From: an uncultured Oxalobacteraceae bacterium
GTDB lineage: Bacteria > Pseudomonadota > Gammaproteobacteria > Burkholderiales > Burkholderiaceae
Assembly (NCBI GenBank): GCA_946480015.1
Contig: CAMLIL010000081.1
Span: 1 to 27,081, forward strand
Direction of reading: 5' to 3'
DNA: 27,081 nt
A program made the position numbers and the translations under genes. Each line of letters opens with the position of its first letter. Position 1 is the stretch's first letter. Positions 17,425 through 25,451 of this stretch are shown piece by piece. The notes under the pieces are model-generated. The model was not told the origin of the DNA and made no database searches. It was given only the letters and a program-made list of their open reading frames with translations.

Positions 17425-19161
17425 TTGAATATCAATGAATTCATTCGCTATCTAACGCCGAAGGGCACTGATGCCTGGCTCGTCGCTGCCTTGGCTAAGG
17501 CACGCGATGAGGATGCGCCCGTACGGTGGGGCTGCCCGAGCTGGCCTGCCGATCTCTTTGCCATCACCGCGTCGATTATTGACCGGTCCGGCTGCTACAC
17601 GGAAGCAAGCCCTGATCGTAATAACTTGAATAACCACGCTGCTCATTTAAAGAAGGTTAACAAAGCGGCGCAAGCATGGAATGCCGATCCCGGAAAGCCT
17701 CCAAAGAAACTTGTTGACCATTGGGACGAACTAATCAACAAACATGGCGATATCGAAATGGAGCAGGTGTGCAATTCTCCTGCTGCAATCTCGATACTCC
17801 TCACGCTTTTTGCCGTCGCCGACGAAACATGCGCTGGCATGGGGTGGGACGTCACCGGTGATGGAGCAGGCTCCGGTTTCTTTGCAACCATCACGATGGG
17901 ATCAATGGCGGACAAGAGTCTGGCCGAATTATTAATGCATCATGTACCGACGTCATTTTGCGTCGCTGTCCCACCTGACCGGGCGGTGGTACTTCCAAAA
18001 TCGCTGACCCCTTCAGTGGGATGCACAATCCGTTCGCTGAGTCATCACGTGGCCCTCCTCCCACCCAAGACGGTCATCGCCCCAGAATGGATCTGGTCTA
18101 CAACGGAGCGTGCGGCGGACCGCCACGACCCTCAGTTGCCGTACGATGTCCGACTGCTGCTGGTCCCGTTCCCTTATACCGTAGACGGCAACTGCTTCCG
18201 TTTGAGCTTTCCCCGTACGGGATTCGGTGGGGGCGGATATAAGATGGCGGCATACTTCCGCCTTGAGCAGCTCTGGTTGAAGCATAAGGACGCGCGTATA
18301 ACGGGCGAACAGTTGGCGGATGAGCTCATTATTCCTCTGGTCAAGCGGGCTTATACCCACTCTGGCCAAATGCCTGATGGCATAGTCCTACCAGAATGCG
18401 CACTGACGTCCGAAATCGCGATGGAACTGGTCGCAGCGCTGGAAGCGAGGGAAATAAAGATCGAGTTCCTGATTACCGGCGTGCTCGATGTCGATACCAA
18501 GACCAAGGCAAGCTACAATCGCGCACAAATTTTTGTCCTTCGAAAAGGCGAGGGTGCGGTGAAGCGAGAACAAAACAAACATCATCGTTGGCGTCTTGAC
18601 CGCAGCCAAACAGAAGGTTACGCCTTGGACTTTGACGATGACGATGACAACGAACAATGGTGGGAGGATATCGACGTCGGTAAGCGCCAACTCCCGTTTT
18701 TTGGCTTGCGCAAAGACATGTCGGTAACGACCCTGATCTGTGAAGATCTCGCACGTGCCGATCCAGCAATGAGCGTGATTCGTGCCGTGGGCCCTAACCT
18801 GGTCATTGCGCTCTTGATGGATGGTCCACAATTGGAAACGCGCTGGCCCGGCCGCTACGCGACCGTTTTGGCAGATGATCCTGGTTCGGCGGTTCTTAGC
18901 TTCACCTGTTCGGCCATGGTGGATCGTTCGAATTGGCGCCAAGCCCGACCGGCACGAATCATCGGGCTGTGGCGCGATGCGAGCGGGCGCACCCAAGAGA
19001 TTCCGCTCCCCCAGGATAGTCTTGGTGTACTATTGACTCTGGAGTCGGTGAAAAAACATCAAACAACGCTGGATAATCGGTCTGACAACGAAGTTGCCCG
19101 TCAATTGAAGCTCCGCCACATGCTACCGCTGTTTCTTGATAAAAAACCGATTTGGATATAG
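17425..19161 (+). CDS. Uncharacterised protein with a divergent nitrilase-like (carbon-nitrogen hydrolase) C-terminal half
   Basis: A 578-residue protein that I do not recognise as a named family. From about residue 241 (DVRLLLVPFPY, the likely first strand) it follows the nitrilase order: E324 in GIVLPECAL, K385 in NKHHRW, and C439 in TTLICEDLARADP, then a GPNLVIALLMDGP strand and RWPGRYATVLADD, matching the regions after the cysteine in nitrilases. This gives a plausible Glu-Lys-Cys triad. Between K and C is an acidic insert (residues 402-420, DFDDDDD). Residues 1-240 show no motif I can name, no signal peptide and no membrane helix. The start is TTG 17425: the frame is closed by TGA at 17359-17361 and no ATG occurs before about residue 110. 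Base composition drops (one 60-base line at 17641 counts 50% G+C; one in dgt counts 65%), which suggests transfer. It is followed 10 bases later by a small gene. Confidence 0.7.
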   Translation: MNINEFIRYLTPKGTDAWLVAALAKARDEDAPVRWGCPSWPADLFAITASIIDRSGCYTEASPDRNNLNNHAAHLKKVNKAAQAWNADPGKPPKKLVDHWDELINKHGDIEMEQVCNSPAAISILLTLFAVADETCAGMGWDVTGDGAGSGFFATITMGSMADKSLAELLMHHVPTSFCVAVPPDRAVVLPKSLTPSVGCTIRSLSHHVALLPPKTVIAPEWIWSTTERAADRHDPQLPYDVRLLLVPFPYTVDGNCFRLSFPRTGFGGGGYKMAAYFRLEQLWLKHKDARITGEQLADELIIPLVKRAYTHSGQMPDGIVLPECALTSEIAMELVAALEAREIKIEFLITGVLDVDTKTKASYNRAQIFVLRKGEGAVKREQNKHHRWRLDRSQTEGYALDFDDDDDNEQWWEDIDVGKRQLPFFGLRKDMSVTTLICEDLARADPAMSVIRAVGPNLVIALLMDGPQLETRWPGRYATVLADDPGSAVLSFTCSAMVDRSNWRQARPARIIGLWRDASGRTQEIPLPQDSLGVLLTLESVKKHQTTLDNRSDNEVARQLKLRHMLPLFLDKKPIWI

Positions 19162-19171
19162 GACCATAGTC

Positions 19172-19450
19172 ATGAGTAAAACAGGGTTTAATTTTGCTCT
19201 CGGTAGCCGGGGGCTGACACCGGCAGAGACTGCCGTCGTCGAAAATGCCAAGAGTCTTTTGCTTTCGAGCCTTAAGCAACATCGCAAAGATATCGAAGCC
19301 AGCATGGTCGTCGCGTCAAACCCTAACGCAAAGGCAGCGTCCCACCTTGAAGCGAAGAAGGCGGCGGCTAAGCCAGCCCCGAAAGCTTCCGTCAGCGGCA
19401 GTGCCGCTTGGACATCAGACAAGGTTGCGCCCGCTATTCGGAAGTACTGA
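19172..19450 (+). CDS. Small basic protein of unknown function, partner of the nitrilase-like gene
   Basis: Ninety-two residues from the ATG at 19172, which has AGGA (19160-19163) eight bases upstream. The frame runs on upstream into the end of the previous gene, but the ribosome binding site favours this start. The N-terminal half (FNFALGSRGLTPAETAVV, then about 25 helical residues) looks folded. The C-terminal half is low-complexity and rich in Ala, Lys and Pro (AKKAAAKPAPKASVSGSA). There is no signal peptide or membrane helix. It is almost certainly co-transcribed with the gene before it. I know no family for it. It could be an inhibitor, adaptor or nucleic-acid binder, but nothing in the sequence decides this. 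Confidence 0.6.
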   Translation: MSKTGFNFALGSRGLTPAETAVVENAKSLLLSSLKQHRKDIEASMVVASNPNAKAASHLEAKKAAAKPAPKASVSGSAAWTSDKVAPAIRKY

Positions 19451-19599
19451 TTCAACGGTGTTCCTTACAAACGCCTTCCTCGTAGGCCGCATCGCGCAAG
19501 CGCAGCGTTTCCTTAGCAACCGCCTGCATTGTCGTCACCTTCAGCGCTCGTCAATGTCTTGCGGCAACGCTTATCGCTAAGAATCGCGGCGCGGCTTGC

Positions 19600-20691
19600 C
19601 TATGCCTCGGAGACGCTGAAGAGCGAAGGAGCGGCCAGCCCGGCCAGCAGCTTCTTGATGGGGGCGGGCAGGGGAGCGCCGCCGATATCACGCAGTTTGT
19701 ACCACTGATACCGTCCGGCCAGCGGCGCGCGCTGCCGAAGGGCCACCCTGAACGGCAGGATATGCAGCTTGTAGTGGGTGAACACGTGCACCAGCGGCAG
19801 CAGGGTCTGTACATCGTCGACGACACCGAATTGGGCCGCGGCCGCGTCGAGCCCGCTGACCGCGCCGCGCTCGCCATGACCATCCACCTCGGGCAGCGAC
19901 AGCAGGCCGCCCCAGATCCCGCTGTCGGCGCGCTGTTCGAGCAGCACTTCGCCGCCATCGATCACCACCAGCATGGCGGCCTGTTTCTCGGGCGTGGCCT
20001 TCTTCGGTTTGCGCACCGGCAGATCCGCCGTGCGCCCGGTGGCAAACGCCACGCAGCGCGCCTGCAAAGGGCAGCGCGCGCAATCCGGACTGCTGCGCGT
20101 GCACAGCGTCGCGCCCAGATCCATCAGCCCCTGCGTGTACGATTCGATGCCTTCGGCCGGCAGCAGCGCTTCGGCGCGCCGCCACAAGCCATCTTCGACC
20201 GGCTTCGCACCGGGATACTCGTCGATGCCGAACACGCGCGCGAACACCCGCTTGACGTTGCCGTCCAAAATCGCCGCGCGCGCGCCGCTGGAAAAGGCCG
20301 CGACCGCCGCCGCCGTCGAACGTCCGATGCCGGGCAAATCGGCAAGCAGCGCCGGGTCGCTCGGGAACACTCCGCCGTATTCGGCCACCACGCGTTTTGC
20401 GCAGGCGTGCAGGTTGCGCGCGCGGGTGTAGTAACCGAGCCCGCTCCACTGCGCCATCACGTCTTCGGATGGCGCAGCCGCCAGCTCGTGCAGGGTAGGG
20501 AAGCGCTCCAGGAAGCGCGCGTAGTAGGCCAGCACCGCCGCCACCTGGGTCTGCTGCAGCATGATCTCCGACAGCCAGATGCGGTAAGCATCGCGGGTGT
20601 TTTGCCAGGGTAGCGCGTGGCGCCCGTGCTGGCGCTGCCAGGCGATGACCTCGGCCGAAAAGCTGGGGTCGAACTCGGTCAGCCGCTTCAC
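19600..20691 (-). CDS. mutY: Adenine DNA glycosylase MutY
   Basis: Removes adenine mispaired with 8-oxoguanine, the last step of the GO repair system. It has 363 residues. The start is GTG 20691, overlapping the dynamin stop (GTGA); a longer frame would run inside that gene. Catalytic E42 lies in SEIMLQQTQV and D143 in ILDGNVKRVF. The helix-hairpin-helix is LPGIGRSTAAAVAAF. The [4Fe-4S] cysteines are C197, C204, C207 and C213 (C-x6-C-x2-C-x5-C). The C-terminal Nudix-like domain that reads 8-oxoG begins near residue 245 (AAMLVVIDGGEVLLEQR) with VHVFTHYKLHI. It is the last gene of mutM-dynamin-mutY. About 150 bp of gene-free DNA separate its stop from the accessory cassette. Confidence 0.97.
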   Translation of the reverse strand: MKRLTEFDPSFSAEVIAWQRQHGRHALPWQNTRDAYRIWLSEIMLQQTQVAAVLAYYARFLERFPTLHELAAAPSEDVMAQWSGLGYYTRARNLHACAKRVVAEYGGVFPSDPALLADLPGIGRSTAAAVAAFSSGARAAILDGNVKRVFARVFGIDEYPGAKPVEDGLWRRAEALLPAEGIESYTQGLMDLGATLCTRSSPDCARCPLQARCVAFATGRTADLPVRKPKKATPEKQAAMLVVIDGGEVLLEQRADSGIWGGLLSLPEVDGHGERGAVSGLDAAAAQFGVVDDVQTLLPLVHVFTHYKLHILPFRVALRQRAPLAGRYQWYKLRDIGGAPLPAPIKKLLAGLAAPSLFSVSEA

Positions 20692-22619
20692 GCCGCCAGC
20701 CGTGCCGCGGGCGCGTTCATCGCGCTGGTGACGCCGCCGGCCAGTTCGTGCAGGCGATCCTTGACCTTTTCCAGGTCGCCCTGGATGGCTTCGAAATGGC
20801 TGATCTTCTGTTCCAGGCTGTCGGTCGCGTCGTGGATACGCTGGATCGACGCCAGCCGGTGCTTGAGCTGTTCCTTGTGCTGGCGGATCTGCGCCTCGAG
20901 CGGCGCCATGATCACTTTCAGCCACGCTTCCACGTCGGCGTTGGCGGCGCGGAAGGCGCGCCGCACGCGCGAGGCGATCGAGTCGAAGAAGCGTTCGACC
21001 AGCGCGCCGCGGCTGGTCATGAGCAGGGTGGTGGTGCCGAACTGCTTCTGGAAGACTTCTTCGACGGCGTCGATCTCGGCGCGGTATTTATCCAGCGACA
21101 GCGACATCGGCGCCGCCAGCGTCAGGCCGTGCTCGGCGGCGAACTTCTTGTACATCGAGTCCATCATCGCGCTGATCTCGACGATCTTGGCGTTCGACTG
21201 GTCGACGTAGGCGCGCGCCTGGTCGAAGAACTGCTTGACCGGCGCGCGCATGCCGGTGGAAAAGCGGGTCGCCTGCATGGCGCCGCGCACGCTGTCGATC
21301 TCGCCCTGGATGATCTCCATGCCGAGCGTGGTGTACAGCTCCGTCGACAGGCGCGCGAACACCGAACGCGTGCCCTGCAGCTTGAACAGGCTGGCGTCGA
21401 ATTCCTTCTTCTCGACGTCGATGCGGCGCATCATGTGTGCGATCACGCCCTGGTTTTTCCCGCGCAGGCTTTTCAGTTCGGCCAGCTGTTCGACGATGTC
21501 GCGGATGCGCGCGCCGATGCTGCCCTGCTGAACCGCGACCAGCGCGTTCAGGTCTTCTTCGAGCTGCTTGCGGATGATGTCCTGCTTGGCCGGAATGAGT
21601 TCGTTGAACAGCGCCGCTTCGAGCGTGCCCAGGCGGCTCTTCTCCAGCAGCGGCATGTCGCCGTTGATCTTGGCCACCAGCGCCTTTTGCGCCGACACCG
21701 GGAACACCTGCTGCCTGTCGAGCGCGAGCAGATGCGCCACCGAGCCTTGCTGGCGCTCGATCTCGGCCTCGTTCTCGGCATCGCTTTTCAGTTCGTCCCA
21801 CATGGCGTCGATCTTGTTGAGCACCACCAGGCGCCCGGTCCCGGCGCCGATATGGCTGCGCCAGACTTCGATGTCGCTCTTGGTCACGCCGGTTTCGGCG
21901 GCCAGGATGAACAGCACCGCGTGCGCGTTCGGGATCAGGTTCAGCGTCAGTTCCGGTTCGGTGCCGATGGCGTTCAGGCCCGGCGTGTCGAGAATGACCA
22001 GGCCCTGCTTCAGGAGCGGGTGAGGGAAGTTGATGATCGCGTGGCGCCACTGCGAAATCTCGATGCGGCCGGCTTCGTCCAGCGTAGCCGCCACGTCCGG
22101 GTCGCTATCGTCGAACAGGCCGTAGCGCTTGGCTTCCTCCACGCTGACCATGCGCGTCTTGCTGACCTGCTTGAAGGTCTCGTGCATGTCCTCGCCGCAA
22201 TCCAGGGCCAGCGGCAGCACGGTCCACGCATCGGGATCGTCGCGGTAGTCGCTGGTCGAGAGGTTGTGCGCCCGCGTTTCGATCGGCAGCAGGCGGATGC
22301 AGGGCGGGTACTTGGCGTCGTACATCAGTTCGGTCGGACACATGGTGGTGCGCCCGGCCGCCGACGGCAAGATGCGCTGGCCGTAATCGGCGAAGAAGAT
22401 CGCGTTGATCAATTCAGATTTGCCGCGCGAGAATTCGGCCACGAAGGCCACCGACAGCTTGTCGTCGGCCAGGCGGTGCAGCGCGCGCGCCACGCGCTGC
22501 TCGGACACCGCATCGGTCAGTTCGGCCGCGTTGACCCACATCTGATAGTTTTCCAGCGCCGCCACCACACCCTGGCGCCATGCGCTGTACTGCTCGAAAT
22601 CGTGCACCATTCTGCTCAC
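20688..22619 (-). CDS. Bacterial dynamin-like GTPase
   Basis: Large GTPase of 643 residues. G1 is AEFSRGKSELIN (61-72; the usual first Gly of the loop is Ala here), G2 is around GRTTMCPTE, G3 is DTPGLN (211-216), and G4 is NKID (268-271). Long predicted helices follow (about 330-640; LEEDLNALVAVQQGS, LASIQRIHDATDSLEQKI), which resemble the stalk of dynamin-like proteins. There is no clear membrane helix. The start is GTG 22619 behind GAGGG; ATG 22610 is the alternative. It begins 10 bases after the mutM stop and overlaps mutY by four bases at its end. Bacterial dynamins remodel membranes and some serve stress or phage defence. The role here, inside a DNA-repair operon, is unknown. Confidence 0.9.
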   Translation of the reverse strand: MSRMVHDFEQYSAWRQGVVAALENYQMWVNAAELTDAVSEQRVARALHRLADDKLSVAFVAEFSRGKSELINAIFFADYGQRILPSAAGRTTMCPTELMYDAKYPPCIRLLPIETRAHNLSTSDYRDDPDAWTVLPLALDCGEDMHETFKQVSKTRMVSVEEAKRYGLFDDSDPDVAATLDEAGRIEISQWRHAIINFPHPLLKQGLVILDTPGLNAIGTEPELTLNLIPNAHAVLFILAAETGVTKSDIEVWRSHIGAGTGRLVVLNKIDAMWDELKSDAENEAEIERQQGSVAHLLALDRQQVFPVSAQKALVAKINGDMPLLEKSRLGTLEAALFNELIPAKQDIIRKQLEEDLNALVAVQQGSIGARIRDIVEQLAELKSLRGKNQGVIAHMMRRIDVEKKEFDASLFKLQGTRSVFARLSTELYTTLGMEIIQGEIDSVRGAMQATRFSTGMRAPVKQFFDQARAYVDQSNAKIVEISAMMDSMYKKFAAEHGLTLAAPMSLSLDKYRAEIDAVEEVFQKQFGTTTLLMTSRGALVERFFDSIASRVRRAFRAANADVEAWLKVIMAPLEAQIRQHKEQLKHRLASIQRIHDATDSLEQKISHFEAIQGDLEKVKDRLHELAGGVTSAMNAPAARLAA

Positions 22620-22629
22620 GTTGCCCTCG

Positions 22630-23463
22630 TCATTTCTGACAATTTACACAATAGAAAGTTGATCGCTGACCTTGCTTGATCTGCCGGATCAAGGCGCCAC
22701 AGTTGCGGCACGGCACTCCTGCACGATCATAGACGAAATACGTCTGCTGGAAATAGCCCGATTGACCGTTAACCGCAAGAAAGTCACGCAAAGTGCTACC
22801 CCCTTGCACAATCGCTTCGGCAAGGATTGTACGAATGGCATCGGCCAGCTTGTCATACCTGCCACGACTGATGCGCCCGGCCGCGGTTTTCGGATTGATC
22901 CCCGCGCGAAACAGGCTTTCGCAGGCGTAGATATTGCCCACGCCGACGACGATGTCGCCGGCCAGCAGCACCTGCTTGACCGGCGCCGAGCGGCCGCGCG
23001 TGGCCTTGTGCAGCAGCGCGCCGCTGAAGCCGTCTTCGAGCGGTTCGACACCCAGGCCGCGCAGCAGGACGTGCTGGTTGATGTCGCCCTCATCGTTGCC
23101 GTGCCAGAGCACGGCGCCGAAGCGGCGCGGATCGTGCATGCGCAGCGCCTGCGGACCGTCGTCCCCGCTGACCACCAGGTCGAGATGGTCGTGTTTTTTC
23201 GCTTCGGTCGCGGCCGGCAGCACGCGCAAGTGGCCCGACATGCCGAGATGCACGATCAAGGTGCCGTGCGCAAAGCCGATCAGCAGGTATTTGCCGCGCC
23301 GCCCGGTGTGGGTGATGCGCCGGCCCTGCAGCAGCTCCGCCAGGTGGGGCGGAAACGGCCAGCGCAAACCGTCGCGGCGCAGCAGTACCCGTTCGACGAT
23401 GCGCCCTTCGATGTGCGGTGCCACGCCGCGCCGGGTTACCTCGACTTCCGGCAGCTCAGGCAT
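22630..23463 (-). CDS. mutM: Formamidopyrimidine-DNA glycosylase MutM (Fpg)
   Basis: Excises 8-oxoguanine and formamidopyrimidines paired with C and cleaves the abasic site. It has 277 residues. The mature N-terminus [12 protein letters not shown] carries the catalytic proline (P2) and E3. Further family marks are GRRGKYLLI (the basic loop with the beta-elimination lysine), [17 protein letters not shown], and the H2TH region with [19 protein letters not shown]. The C-terminal zinc finger has C252, C255, C272 and C275. It is the first gene of the operon and is divergent from the TPR lipoprotein gene. Confidence 0.98.
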   Translation of the reverse strand: MPELPEVEVTRRGVAPHIEGRIVERVLLRRDGLRWPFPPHLAELLQGRRITHTGRRGKYLLIGFAHGTLIVHLGMSGHLRVLPAATEAKKHDHLDLVVSGDDGPQALRMHDPRRFGAVLWHGNDEGDINQHVLLRGLGVEPLEDGFSGALLHKATRGRSAPVKQVLLAGDIVVGVGNIYACESLFRAGINPKTAAGRISRGRYDKLADAIRTILAEAIVQGGSTLRDFLAVNGQSGYFQQTYFVYDRAGVPCRNCGALIRQIKQGQRSTFYCVNCQK

Positions 23464-23575
23464 GCTGGCCTCGCCGGCGGAGGTGAAAATTGCTGTAAAG
23501 TGAATGCGCCCTTGCGCACGCGAACGCAGCCTTCGGCGTAGAATCGGAACTCATTGCTGTCATTCTGGAATTGCC

Positions 23576-25363
23576 TTGAAAAACGCTTTCGTCATTGTAA
23601 CCCTCTCCGCCCTGATGGCCGGGTGCGCTACCGCGCCGCGTCCCGGGGCTGCCGTCGTGCCGGCAGCCCCGCTTGCCGTGTCGATGGCCGACGATGCCGA
23701 CAGCGCCGAAGCGCCGGAGCCGGCCGCCCCCGACGAAAAGCTGCCCAACGTGGCCCTGACGCCCGATCTGCTGTACAAGCTGATGAAGGCCGAGCTGGAG
23801 GTCAAGGAGGGCAAGTGGGAAAGTCCCTACGTCACCTTGATGAGCGTGGCGCAGCAGACCCGCGATCCGCGCCTGGCCCGGCGCGCGGCCGAAGTGGCGC
23901 TGGGCGCGCGCCACAGCACCGAAGCCATCGCCGCCATCGCGCTGTGGCGCGAGCTGGCGCCCGATTCCGACGAGGCGATGGAATATTACCTGGGCTTCGC
24001 CGTCATGGCCGACAAGCTCGACGATGTGGAACGGCTGTTGCGCCAGCGCCTGGAGGAATCGGCGCCGGCAGCGCGCGGCCTGGTGATGTTTCAGATTCAG
24101 CAAGTACTGTCCCGCGCCAAGGACCGCGAGGTGGCCGGCGCCTTGCTGCAAAAGCTGCTGGCCCCGTATCTCGACACGGTCGAGGCGCACGTGGTGCTGG
24201 CCCAGGATGCGTACGCCCGCAACGCGCTGGAGACCGCCCAGCGCGAAGCGCGCACCGCGCTGGCGCTCAAGCCCGCTTCCGAACTGGCCATCCTGACCCT
24301 GGCGCAGGTATTGCCCGATCAGGATGAAGTGGCGCGCCTGCTTGGCGCCTTCCTGGCCGACCATCCCGGCGCGCACGAAGTACGCGCCGCCCATGCGCGC
24401 GTGCTGGTCGGGCAGAAGCAGTACGAGCAGGCGCGCAAGCAGTTCCAGACCATCCTCAAGGAGACGCCCGACAACCTCGGTACGCTGTACGCGCTGGGCA
24501 TCATGTCGATGCAGCTGAACGATCCGCGCGGGGCCGAGCAGTACTTCATGCACTTCGTGAAGGTGCTCGAAGAAAATCCGAACGACGAGCGCGACCCCGG
24601 CAAGGTGCTGATGATCCTGGCCCAGCTGGCCGAGGAGCGCGGCGACCTGACAGCGGCGCGCGAATGGCTCGAAAAGGTCGAGGACGAGGAACCGGCGGCC
24701 TGGTTCACTGCCCAGCTCAAGCGCGCCGAACTCATGGCCAAGGGCGGCGACGTGGCCGGTGCGCGCGCCTTCCTGGCCGCGCTCAATCCCGCCGAACCGT
24801 CCTCGCAGGCGCAGGTTGTCATGGCCGACGCGCAACTGCTGCGCGACGCCGGCCGTGCCGACGAAGCGTACGCGCTGTTGCGCGAGGGCGCGCGGCGCTT
24901 CCCGGCCAATGCCGACCTGCTGTACGACTACGCGCTGATCGCCGAAAAGACCGGCCACCTGGACGTCATGGAAGCGACCTTGCGCGAAGTGATGGTGCAG
25001 GCGCCCGACAATCACCACGCCTACAACGCGCTGGGCTATTCGCTGGCCGAACGCAATGTCCGGCTGGACGAAGCGCTGGCGCTGGTCACGCGCGCGCTGC
25101 AGATGGCGCCGGACGATCCGTTTATCATGGACAGCATGGGCTGGGTTCAATACCGCATGGGCAACCTGGACGACGCCGAAAAGCACCTGCGCCGCGCCTA
25201 CGCGCTGCGCAACGACGTCGAGATCGCCGTGCACCTGGGTGAAGTGCTGTGGCAAAAGGGCTTGAAGGCGGACGCGCAAAAGCTGCTGCGCCAGGCGCGC
25301 GCCAAGGACCCGCAGAATGACACGCTCAAGAGCACGCTGACACGCCTGAACCTGAATCTATGA
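23576..25363 (+). CDS. Tetratricopeptide-repeat lipoprotein
   Basis: 595 residues from TTG 23576, the start that places a short signal (KNAFVIVTLSALMAGC, lipidated Cys17) at the N-terminus; the longer frame would add a basic non-signal stretch. A Pro/Ala-rich linker follows, then TPR-like helical pairs over most of the length, clearest at about 280-320 (YEQARKQFQTILKETPDNLG) and 480-560 (APDNHHAYNALGYSLAERN, DDPFIMDSMGWVQYRMGN). The family is found immediately before lolB and ispE in betaproteobacteria, as here, and may act as a scaffold for envelope protein assembly. No enzyme motif is seen. A TAGAAT at 23539-23544 could be its -10 box, without a well-spaced -35. Confidence 0.88.
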   Translation: MKNAFVIVTLSALMAGCATAPRPGAAVVPAAPLAVSMADDADSAEAPEPAAPDEKLPNVALTPDLLYKLMKAELEVKEGKWESPYVTLMSVAQQTRDPRLARRAAEVALGARHSTEAIAAIALWRELAPDSDEAMEYYLGFAVMADKLDDVERLLRQRLEESAPAARGLVMFQIQQVLSRAKDREVAGALLQKLLAPYLDTVEAHVVLAQDAYARNALETAQREARTALALKPASELAILTLAQVLPDQDEVARLLGAFLADHPGAHEVRAAHARVLVGQKQYEQARKQFQTILKETPDNLGTLYALGIMSMQLNDPRGAEQYFMHFVKVLEENPNDERDPGKVLMILAQLAEERGDLTAAREWLEKVEDEEPAAWFTAQLKRAELMAKGGDVAGARAFLAALNPAEPSSQAQVVMADAQLLRDAGRADEAYALLREGARRFPANADLLYDYALIAEKTGHLDVMEATLREVMVQAPDNHHAYNALGYSLAERNVRLDEALALVTRALQMAPDDPFIMDSMGWVQYRMGNLDDAEKHLRRAYALRNDVEIAVHLGEVLWQKGLKADAQKLLRQARAKDPQNDTLKSTLTRLNLNL

Positions 25364-25364
25364 C

Positions 25365-25435
25365 TTGTCGTCCCCGCGAAAGCGACGGCCCCATGCTGAG
25401 CGGCTATGGCTCCGCCGCTTTGGCGAGGACGACAC
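25365..25435. repeat. REP-like imperfect palindrome between TPR gene and lolB
   Basis: Arms of 20 bases at 25365-25384 (beginning TTGTCGTCCCCGCG) and 25416-25435 pair at 17 of 20 positions. The 31-base loop contains a further CCAT/ATGG pair (25391-25394, 25406-25409). The element starts one base after the TPR stop and ends 16 bases before the lolB ATG. The arm sequence resembles the CCCGCGAAAGCGG-type dispersed intergenic hairpins of proteobacterial genomes. In RNA it would form a strong stem between the two cistrons. Confidence 0.75.
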
Positions 25436-25451
25436 ACCACGAATCGACACA

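Noticed and set aside
18865..18876. LADD in the nitrilase-like protein as a reverse-transcriptase YADD box
   Set aside because: It lies after the nitrilase cysteine, in the region where nitrilases have a conserved helix, and no other RT motif accompanies it.
19451..19599. Terminator, attachment site or small gene between the cassette and mutY
   Set aside because: Only very short stems (CTTA/TAAG) and no T-run, tRNA fragment or flanking direct repeat could be seen.
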